Positions 53,078 to 60,200 of a DNA stretch of 64,000 bases are shown piece by piece. A program made the position numbers and the translations under genes. The stretch is from an uncultured Pseudomonadales bacterium (GTDB lineage: Bacteria; Pseudomonadota; Gammaproteobacteria; Pseudomonadales; Azotimanducaceae). The notes beneath the pieces are model-generated. The model made no database searches. It was given only the letters and a program-made list of their open reading frames with translations, and was not told the origin of the DNA. Each line of letters starts with the position of its first letter. Position 1 is the stretch's first letter. Location of the stretch: positions 3,772,477 to 3,836,476 of the forward strand of contig OY282430.1 of the NCBI GenBank assembly GCA_958296025.1. The letters run 5' to 3'.

Positions 53078-53995
53078 TCAGAGGTTCTTGCCGGTCAGCA
53101 GCCGATAGGCTTCCCGATAGCGGGCGGTGCTGCGCTCCACCACTTCGTCCGGCAGGGCGGGGCCCGGCGGGGTCTTGTCCCATTCGCCAGCGGCCACCAC
53201 GGTTTCCAAGTAGTTGCGCACGATCTGCTTGTCGAAGCTGGGCTGCTCGCGCCCCGGCTGCCATTGGTCGGCGGGCCAGAAGCGGCTGCTGTCCGGAGTG
53301 AAGATCTCGTCGATCAGGATGGGCGTCTGTGCGCCCGGCGGCCGGCCGAACTCGAACTTGGTGTCCGCCAGGATGATGCCCCGTTCAAGGGCGTAGGCAC
53401 GGGCCTTGTTGTACAGGCTTAGGGTGGTTGCGGACAACCAGGACATCAATTCCTCGCCGACGATTTCCGCCCCGACGGCGAAGCTGATGTTTTCGTCATG
53501 GCCAGTGTCGGCCTTGGTAGAAGGGGTGAACAGGGGTTCCTCCAAGCGGTCGCTGTTGCGCAACCCCGCCGGCAGGGGGATGCCGCAGACCGCGCCGCTG
53601 GCTTGGTAGTCCTTCCAACCGCTGCCGGTGATGTAGCCCCGGGCGATGCACTCGATGGGCACCACCTCGGTCTTGCGGCACAGCATGATGCGCCCGGCCA
53701 ACGCTTCCCTTTCGGCAGGGGACAGGCCGGGGACGTCGGCCGGGGACGTCGAGATCAGGTGATGCTCCACATGGTCCGAAAAGTATTCAAACCAGAACTT
53801 GGATATCTGCGTCAGCACCACGCCCTTGCCAGGCAGACCGTTGGCCATCACCACGTCGAAGGCGCTGATGCGGTCCGTGGCGACGATCAACAGCGCCTCC
53901 GCCCCATCCTCGAGGCGCACATCGTAAAGGTCCCGCACCTTGCCTTGGCGTCTGTTGGGAAGGTTGAGGCGGGTTTCCAAAAGCGCCTGAATCAT
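53078..53995 (-). CDS. purC: SAICAR synthase
   Basis: 305 residues from ATG 53995, nine bases after GGAGG; the frame continues upstream without homology. Phosphoribosylaminoimidazole-succinocarboxamide synthase of purine synthesis: QGKVRDLYDV, ATDRISAFDVVM, ECIARGYITGSGWKDY, DTKFEFG and LIDEIFTPDSSRFW. The length matches the longer (yeast Ade1-like) branch rather than the 240-residue E. coli type. It is isolated from other purine genes. A hairpin at 54085-54106 separates it from the PLP gene. Confidence 0.96.
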   Translation of the reverse strand: MIQALLETRLNLPNRRQGKVRDLYDVRLEDGAEALLIVATDRISAFDVVMANGLPGKGVVLTQISKFWFEYFSDHVEHHLISTSPADVPGLSPAEREALAGRIMLCRKTEVVPIECIARGYITGSGWKDYQASGAVCGIPLPAGLRNSDRLEEPLFTPSTKADTGHDENISFAVGAEIVGEELMSWLSATTLSLYNKARAYALERGIILADTKFEFGRPPGAQTPILIDEIFTPDSSRFWPADQWQPGREQPSFDKQIVRNYLETVVAAGEWDKTPPGPALPDEVVERSTARYREAYRLLTGKNL

Positions 53996-54084
53996 GGCTG
54001 CGTTTCCTCCCACTGTGATGCGTCCAGTTGTCTCAATTGCGGCGCTACTTAACAACAGCGCGGGTCTCGGTTCAACCTATGGAT

Positions 54085-54106
54085 GTGCGCCAAGAGGCTG
54101 GCGCAC
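54085..54106. terminator. Strong hairpin between the PLP gene and purC
   Basis: GTGCGCCA-agaggc-TGGCGCAC: a perfect eight-base-pair stem with a six-base loop, 55 bases after the stop of the PLP enzyme gene. No T-run follows on the minus strand, so termination could be weak; a transcript-stabilising or regulatory hairpin is also possible. Confidence 0.45.
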
Positions 54107-54160
54107 GGCGGCTGCGCTCCGCGCTCAGCCGCTCCGTCCTCCTTTCCGAACTGGCGACCC

Positions 54161-55396
54161 CTAGCCGGCCACGCTGGCTAGGGCTTGGTCTAGGTCGCCA
54201 AGCAGGTCGTCAATGTCCTCAATGCCCACCGAGATGCGGATCAGGGAATCATCGATGCCCATGCTCGCCCGCCGCTCAGGCCCCATTTCGTAGTAGATCG
54301 TGTGTGCCACGGGAATCGCTAAGGTGCGGTTGTCGCCTAGATTGCTGGACTTGACGATGATTCTCAGGGCGTTCATGAACGCCCAGATGTCGAGGCGCTC
54401 GTCCAGTTCAAAGCTGAACAGGGCGCCGGGGTGCCGAAACAGACCTGCCGCCCGCTCAAACTGCGGATGCCGCGGCAAGCCGGGGTAAAACACCTTGCCC
54501 ACTTCCGGGCGCCGGTCCAGAAATTGGGCCAACGCCATCGCACTGGCGCATTGCCGCTCCATCCGCAGCGCCAAGGTCTCCGCGCCGATGGCGATGTGGT
54601 GTGCGGCCTCCGGAGCCAGCGCGGCACCGAAGTCCCTTAAGCCCTTCTTCTTGATTTGGGTCAGCGCCCAAAGCCTGGGGTCCGCCCCCTTGTAGGTGTC
54701 GTAGATGTTGGGAAAACCCGGCCAATCGTAGGCGCCCATTTCGGTTACCGCGCCACCCAAGGCGGTGCCGTGGCCGCCGACGTACTTGGTCAGGCTGTTC
54801 ACCACTAAGCTGGCTTCGACATCACGGGGCAGGAACAGGTACGGCGAGGTCATGGTGTTGTCCACCACATAGACCAGTCCGCGACGACGGCAGAGTTCGC
54901 CGATTTCCGCCAGTGCCGCCACCTGAGTGCAGGGATTGGCGATGGTTTCAACGAATGCAAGCTTGGTGTTTTCCTGCACCGCCGCCGCCACCTGCCGCAC
55001 GTCCGTGGCATCTACGAAGGTCACCTCCAGGCCGTGGGTGGCGAAGCTCGCGAACAGACTGTTGGTGTTGCCGAACAGGAAGGCGCTGGAGACGAAGTGA
55101 TCCCCCCGGCGCAGTAAGGCGAACAGCAGTGTGCCGATGGCGGCCATGCCGGTGCCGAAGCAGACGCTGGCCAACCCGCCCTCCATGGCCGAGACCTGGG
55201 TTTGCAGGGCTTCCACAGTGGGATTGATCTGCCGCCCATAGGTGTACCCGGCCAAGCGGCCCTGGAAGGCGGCGGCCAAGTCCTCCGCGTCTTTGTAGCC
55301 ATAGGCCACGGTGGCATGCACCGGCTTGTGCAAGGAGCCGTGCTCAATGCCGCCGAGCCGGTCGCTGTGGACGATCTTGGTGGTGAATCCCCGCAC
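54161..55396 (-). CDS. Cys/Met-metabolism PLP enzyme (cystathionine gamma-synthase family)
   Basis: 411 residues from a GTG start with GGGAG upstream. Fold-type I PLP enzyme of the trans-sulfuration group: YTYGRQINPTVEALQ, CFGTGMAAIGTLL, FVETIANPCTQV, VVDNTMTSPYLFLPRD, cofactor lysine in SLTKYVGGHGTALGG and, late, VKSSNLGDNRTLAIPVAHT. Candidates are cystathionine gamma-synthase, O-acetyl/succinylhomoserine sulfhydrylase or methionine gamma-lyase; motifs alone do not settle this. It starts 21 bases after the GGDEF-EAL gene on the same strand. Confidence 0.9.
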   Translation of the reverse strand: MRGFTTKIVHSDRLGGIEHGSLHKPVHATVAYGYKDAEDLAAAFQGRLAGYTYGRQINPTVEALQTQVSAMEGGLASVCFGTGMAAIGTLLFALLRRGDHFVSSAFLFGNTNSLFASFATHGLEVTFVDATDVRQVAAAVQENTKLAFVETIANPCTQVAALAEIGELCRRRGLVYVVDNTMTSPYLFLPRDVEASLVVNSLTKYVGGHGTALGGAVTEMGAYDWPGFPNIYDTYKGADPRLWALTQIKKKGLRDFGAALAPEAAHHIAIGAETLALRMERQCASAMALAQFLDRRPEVGKVFYPGLPRHPQFERAAGLFRHPGALFSFELDERLDIWAFMNALRIIVKSSNLGDNRTLAIPVAHTIYYEMGPERRASMGIDDSLIRISVGIEDIDDLLGDLDQALASVAG

Positions 55397-55417
55397 TTGC
55401 GCAGTCTCCCGCCGGCA

Positions 55418-57328
55418 TTAGGGGCCGATGGGCAAACGGGCTTGGTTGACTAGGTCGGCGAAGGTGTTTTCATGCAGCGCCCGGCTTAGATCGTCCCCCG
55501 GCAGGGGCGGTGAAAACAGGATGCCTTGCGCCTCTTGATAGCCGGCGGCGCACAGCAGGCGCAGTTGGGTGCGGTTGACGACGCCTCGGGCCAGCAGCCG
55601 CATGTCCAAGGCGCGGGCCAAGGCCGCGATGGCCTTGATGATGCCGGGGCCGCCATCGTCGGCACGAATGTCGTGGACGATGCTCTGATCCACGTTCAGC
55701 CGGTCGATGGGGGAGTGTTGCAGGTAGCGCAGGGAGGCGTAGCCAGCGCCGAAGCCATCCACGGCGGTGCGTACGCCCCGCTCCTTGAGGGCGATGAGCT
55801 TCGGCCGAACCCATCCCAAGTTCTGCATCAGCCGGTATTCGCCAATTTCCAAGCGCACCGCCTCCGGCGGCAGGCCGGCCTTGCCCAAGCGGGCCAGAAA
55901 ACCGTCAACGAAGTCGTCCTGGTCCAGCTGGGCGGCCGAGGCGTTGACGGATACCCGCACATCCGGGGCGCCACCGTGCCGCCAGTGGGCCGCCTCGGTG
56001 AACGCCTGTTGCTGAACCAGCATGTCGATGTCCGCGATGAGGTCATGTTCTTCGGCGGCCGGCAGGAACTCGTCCGGCTCCAGCAGCCCGCGCTGCGGGT
56101 GCCGCCAGCGCACCAGCGCCTCGACGCTGCGCACCCGCCCGGTGGCCAAGCACACCTGTGGCTGGTAGTAAACGATGAGCTCCCGGCGGCCTAAGCCTTG
56201 GCGCAGCGCCCGGGCGGTGCTCAGCCGCCGGGTGACGCCGCGGTTCATGCCGTCGTTGTAAACGGCGAAGCCGCTGCCGCCCTGATCCTTGGCGTGGTAC
56301 ATGGCAATATCCGCGTTTTCCACCAGCGCCTCCCGTCGGCGCCCGGCTTCGGGGTACAGGGCGATGCCGATGCTGGTCCCCAAACGGAGTTGCCGCCCGT
56401 CGATGAGGAAAGGCGTCTCGAAGCGCTGCAAGATCTTTTCCGCCACCCGCTGCGCGGCAGCAAGGCCGCGCACCTCCGGCAGCAGCAGGATGAACTCATC
56501 GCCGCCGACGCGGGCCAGGGTGTCCCCTTGCCGCAGGCAGCCCTGCACCCGCTGCGCGGCGGCCCGCAACAGCCGGTCCCCGACGCCGTGGCCAAGATGG
56601 TCGTTCACCCGCTTGAAGCGGTTCAGGTCCAGAAACAACACGGCCAGCCGGCGGCGGCTGCGCTTCGCTTGGGCAAGGGCTAGGTTCAGCCGGTCGTTCA
56701 ACAGGGCGCGGTTGGGCAATTCGGTCAGGGCGTCGTGGAAGGCATGGAAGTTCACTGCACGGGTCGATTCCTTGCGGTGGCGAATGTCCCGGGCGGCGCC
56801 GCAGGCGCCAAGATAGTTCTGCGGCGTACGCTCATTCGGGTCTGCGTAGATGCCGTGCCCTTCGACCTCCACCCACAGCCCCTTGGCCTCCTGCCCGCGC
56901 CCGCCGCTACGCCCCCGTTGCGTTTTCAGCTGCAACTCGACAAAGCGGTCCATGCGGGCACCAGTGCGCCGCTCTTGAAAGACATGGTGGGCGCGGTCCA
57001 GGAAGCCTTCCTCCACCAGCACTTCATAGTGCTGGCCGATCAGTTCCCCTGGCCGGTAGCCGAGCAGGGTCTCAAAGCGCCGGTTCACGAAGCGGATGCG
57101 CCCGTCCCTGTCCACGAGGTAAATGAGTTCCGGCGAGTTGTCCAGCACGAACCCATGCAGTCCCTCGCCGCCCTCTAGCATGGCCGCAAAGGCCTGGGGG
57201 CTGATCGGCCGCCCCTGCCGCAGGGCGACCAAGGCACGAACCGATAGTGACGGCGCGTTGCCAACTTGTAACTGATTTGCTTGAGTTCCCACCGGCCAAC
57301 TGCCCACCACAGATCGATCATCCACCAA
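55418..57328 (-). CDS. PAS-GGDEF-EAL protein with degenerate EAL domain
   Basis: 636 residues (TTG start; ATG 57181 is an alternative). PAS sensor about 55-185; GGDEF diguanylate cyclase about 190-360 with intact GGDEF at 275-279 and inhibitory-site RxxD at 266-269; EAL domain about 375-630. In the EAL domain the EAL triplet (403-405) remains, but the metal-binding DDFG is DGFG (524-527), the catalytic Lys position is Asn545, and AEGVET reads ARGVVN (580-585). It should make cyclic di-GMP but probably not degrade it. Cytosolic; no membrane segment. Divergent from the Rpn gene. Confidence 0.93.
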   Translation of the reverse strand: MVDDRSVVGSWPVGTQANQLQVGNAPSLSVRALVALRQGRPISPQAFAAMLEGGEGLHGFVLDNSPELIYLVDRDGRIRFVNRRFETLLGYRPGELIGQHYEVLVEEGFLDRAHHVFQERRTGARMDRFVELQLKTQRGRSGGRGQEAKGLWVEVEGHGIYADPNERTPQNYLGACGAARDIRHRKESTRAVNFHAFHDALTELPNRALLNDRLNLALAQAKRSRRRLAVLFLDLNRFKRVNDHLGHGVGDRLLRAAAQRVQGCLRQGDTLARVGGDEFILLLPEVRGLAAAQRVAEKILQRFETPFLIDGRQLRLGTSIGIALYPEAGRRREALVENADIAMYHAKDQGGSGFAVYNDGMNRGVTRRLSTARALRQGLGRRELIVYYQPQVCLATGRVRSVEALVRWRHPQRGLLEPDEFLPAAEEHDLIADIDMLVQQQAFTEAAHWRHGGAPDVRVSVNASAAQLDQDDFVDGFLARLGKAGLPPEAVRLEIGEYRLMQNLGWVRPKLIALKERGVRTAVDGFGAGYASLRYLQHSPIDRLNVDQSIVHDIRADDGGPGIIKAIAALARALDMRLLARGVVNRTQLRLLCAAGYQEAQGILFSPPLPGDDLSRALHENTFADLVNQARLPIGP

Positions 57329-57512
57329 AAGGGACGCCGCCGCCTAGCGCCACCGAAGCCATAATGACACAAAATGCCGCGCTTGGCGTCCAATGGGCGA
57401 GTGTCGCAAACGTTGGCGGAATAGTTTCCCCTATCACGCGACGGCAACTTCGCACACGCAATCGGGCGGATGTCGCTATTTCCTCCCCGTCCAAACCGGG
57501 CAAGCTGCCTGG

Positions 57513-58544
57513 ATGGACGACCCCATCGACAGCGCCGCCTTCGCCCACCCCGGCATGGTGCGCGACCTGATCCGCCTGCTGCCCCGCGGCCTCACCAAGG
57601 ACCTGGACCTGCGCACCCTGTGCCGCCTGCCCTCCGCCAACGTCGGCAAGGGCGCCAAGCGGCGTTTGGCGGACATGCCCGTCAGCTTTGGCCTCCGGCC
57701 CTCGGCGGGCCGCCCGCGGCAGGCGCGGCTGCTGCTGATGCTGGAGTTCCAGTCCACCGTGGAGCGTCACATGGCGCTGCGCTTGGACGCCTACGCCGCC
57801 TTGGCCCGGCAAGACCTGCTCCGGCGCGGCCTGCTGGGGCCGGGCGGAATGCTGCCGGAGGTGCTGTGCGTGGTGGTTTACACAGGCCGGTCCCGTTGGA
57901 CGGCACCCCTGGGCCTAGGGGAGCTGACGGCAAGGGGCCTTGGGGCGCGGCTGCCTTGGCAGCCGGAGTTGCGCTACCTGGTGCTTGACGGGGAGCCGCT
58001 TGGGGAGCAGGATTCCGGGCGTGGCCGGCGCGGCAACCGAGCGTTGGCGCTGATCGCATTGCAGCGCTGCGCCAAGGCGGTGGACCTTCCGGGGCGCGTG
58101 AAGGCGCTGTTCGACTTGCTGCGGGGGCCGGCGGACGCGGCCTTGAGGCGGGACCTTAAGGACGTGCTTGGCGGAATGATTGCGACGAGGTTTGGCGGCG
58201 CGGACGCGGACGTGCGCTTGGCGCTGGATTTGATGGAGGAGCCGATGGGTTTGGCGATGAGGTTTGACGAATGGGAGGCGGAGTTCCTCCAGGAAGGCCG
58301 TGAGCAAGGCCGGAAGGAAGGCCGCTCGGCAGGGCTTGAGGAGGGCTGGGCGGCTGAGCGCAGCCTGTTGTTGCGGCAGGCGGCGAGGCGCTTTGACGCC
58401 GCCACCGCCGAAGCCTTGTTCGGAATGCTGGCGGAGGTGCGCGACGCGGAGCGGTTCGCCGTGGTGGGCGAACTCATCGTCGATTGCGTGACGGGCCGCG
58501 AACTGCTGGACCGGGTGCGGCGCACCAACGGCGAGTTCGAGTAG
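57513..58544 (+). CDS. Rpn/transposase_31-family PD-(D/E)XK nuclease-like protein
   Basis: 343 residues from ATG 57513; 40 codons upstream are open but not family-like. Rpn-family features: an N-terminal helical segment with MVRDLIRLLPRG, KRRLADMPVSFGLR and LLLMLEFQSTVERHMALRL holding the likely Asp and Glu-x-Gln nuclease residues, then VLCVVVYTGRSRWTAP. The C-terminus has the charged glycine repeat EGREQGRKEGRSAGLEEG seen in many members. Rpn proteins are recombination-promoting DNA nucleases, often in many copies per genome, with links to phage defence in recent work. No transposon ends are seen here. Confidence 0.88.
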   Translation: MDDPIDSAAFAHPGMVRDLIRLLPRGLTKDLDLRTLCRLPSANVGKGAKRRLADMPVSFGLRPSAGRPRQARLLLMLEFQSTVERHMALRLDAYAALARQDLLRRGLLGPGGMLPEVLCVVVYTGRSRWTAPLGLGELTARGLGARLPWQPELRYLVLDGEPLGEQDSGRGRRGNRALALIALQRCAKAVDLPGRVKALFDLLRGPADAALRRDLKDVLGGMIATRFGGADADVRLALDLMEEPMGLAMRFDEWEAEFLQEGREQGRKEGRSAGLEEGWAAERSLLLRQAARRFDAATAEALFGMLAEVRDAERFAVVGELIVDCVTGRELLDRVRRTNGEFE

Positions 58545-58545
58545 G

Positions 58546-58561
58546 GGCTTTGGCGAAAGCC
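58546..58561 (+). terminator. Hairpin after the Rpn gene
   Basis: GGCTTT-GGCG-AAAGCC, a perfect six-base-pair stem with a four-base loop two bases after the stop codon. No T-run follows. Confidence 0.4.
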
Positions 58562-58876
58562 AGGTGCGCAACAGGCCCCGGCATCGCCAGACAACGCCTT
58601 GAAGGCCGCGCTTGTCCAAGCTGGGACTAAGTTTGCGTTTCACCCTGACTTGGACTAGCTCTGCGGTTTCTCGCGCCAGACTGGCCGATGCCCAATGCCG
58701 CCCAGCATCTAGGCGATTTGACGGATTGGGCCGCTAAGGGCAGATGCGCTTTGACTTGCCCCGCGGAGCCGAGCGACTTGGCTCTGGCTCCCGTGAGCCT
58801 GTCCAAGGGCGTTCTGTCGGTCACGCCGAACGGCGGGGGCCAGGAAGTGACGGATTAACCTGTTGCAGCGCCGGCC
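58562..58876. other. 315-base intergenic stretch
   Basis: Between the Rpn gene and the convergent AttH-like gene. No credible coding frame or RNA gene seen. GTCCAAG (58614-58620) and CTTGGAC (58649-58655) form an inverted repeat with a 28-base loop, and TGTCCAAGG recurs near 58800. Confidence 0.4.
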
Positions 58877-60001
58877 TCAATACCCCGTCAATTCCATGTA
58901 GCCGCGGCCGAGGTCCTTTCCATTGGCGTCGCTGACCTTGACCAGCCCCTCCCAGTAGGTGAACAGGGTGTCCATGCGTTGGTCGTTTAGGGCTGCGCTG
59001 ATGGTGAACCGCCGTTCGCCTAGGTCCAGTTGCCAGATTGTGGGCCATCGAACGCCTTGGTCGTCGCGCCAATGGTCAGTAGGGGTTAGGCGGAAGTCTG
59101 CGGGGGTTAGGGTGCGCTTGTTGCCGGTTGGGTCCATCCAGGCGCCGTGGTCGTAGGGGTCCCGGGTTCCGTCCTCGCGGCGCAGCTGGAAGGCCATGAT
59201 GTCGTCGCCGTTGTCAAGCATCAGGGCAAACCAAGCCCAACCGATTTGGCCGGGGCTTAGAGCGCTGGTGCTCCATTCCCGGTCCAGCCAGCCGAAACCG
59301 CTGACGAGGTGCCGCTCTCCGTCGATTTGCACCGTTCCAGTGGTGCGCAAGCGCGGCAGCGAGTAGTAGTGGGAGGCCTGCCCCGGCCCCTTGGCCGACA
59401 AGCCCGCCTCGCCCTGCAAAACCACGGGCTTGGACGGGCGCATTGCAAGGGCGGCGGCTATGCCGTCTCCCGCCGCATTCAGGCGCCAAGGGCCATCCGC
59501 CGCCATCTGCAGCCGCCAGTCCTCCAGCCAAGCCACGACTTGGCGGCCCTCGTTGCGCACACCGGCCAACGCCGGATGGCCGCGGGCCAACCGCTCCGTT
59601 TCCCGGTGCAGCCTGGACCTTACATCGGTCACCGCGAAGTGGGCCAGATAGGCTTGCCCGTTGCGCCAAGGGTCCGCGCCATCGCCATCGGCAAAGAGCG
59701 CCCGGCGGAACAGCGTGAACTGCACGCCGAACTCCGCTCCGGCAGCGTCCTTGAGAGCGTAGGTGAGGTACCACCACTCGCTGCGGTAAGCGGGATGGGC
59801 GGCGTGGTCGGCGGGGAATTGAAAGGCACGGGGCCGGTCCGCCTCCGCAAAGCCTTCGCCGCCATCGCTTAGCACGCCCGCCGCCCGCGGTCCCGGCGCC
59901 GCGTCAGCGCCTTGGGGCTGGCCCTCCCCACAGCCTGTTGCCAGGAGCCCGGCGGCAAGCCCCAACAGGCCGCATCTTATGAATCTTGCCCACCTTGGCA
60001 A
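58877..60001 (-). CDS. AttH/CrtC-type lipocalin-like lipoprotein
   Basis: 374 residues if started at TTG 60001, which gives a lipoprotein signal (PRWARFIRCGLLGLAAGLLA then TGC). The frame is open to 60211, overlapping the permease end by 11 bases; that 70-residue extension has no signal features but translation from there cannot be excluded. The mature protein has the paired lipocalin-like beta domains of the AttH/carotenoid-hydratase family: FPADHAAHPAYRSEWWYLT, GFGWLDREWSTSAL and DNGDDIMAFQLRREDGT. Such lipoproteins act with ABC transporters of the AttEFG type, as here. Probably a periplasmic carrier or binding partner for the exported lipid-like substrate. Confidence 0.88.
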   Translation of the reverse strand: MPRWARFIRCGLLGLAAGLLATGCGEGQPQGADAAPGPRAAGVLSDGGEGFAEADRPRAFQFPADHAAHPAYRSEWWYLTYALKDAAGAEFGVQFTLFRRALFADGDGADPWRNGQAYLAHFAVTDVRSRLHRETERLARGHPALAGVRNEGRQVVAWLEDWRLQMAADGPWRLNAAGDGIAAALAMRPSKPVVLQGEAGLSAKGPGQASHYYSLPRLRTTGTVQIDGERHLVSGFGWLDREWSTSALSPGQIGWAWFALMLDNGDDIMAFQLRREDGTRDPYDHGAWMDPTGNKRTLTPADFRLTPTDHWRDDQGVRWPTIWQLDLGERRFTISAALNDQRMDTLFTYWEGLVKVSDANGKDLGRGYMELTGY

Positions 60002-60200
60002 TGAGCGCCGGCGGAAGCGGCCGGCGATGGAGCGCAAATGAAAGCCATCGGCACCCTGTGCGGGGATCTGCAGAGGAAGAGGTTTTTGGTTGCGAGTTTT
60101 AGACGGTTTGGCGAGGCGCAGCTCGTCCCACTTTGCTTTGTCCTGCGGCAATGACTGAGCCGGTTGGCGTCCACAAGGTGCGGTTGTCGAAAAGGGCGGG

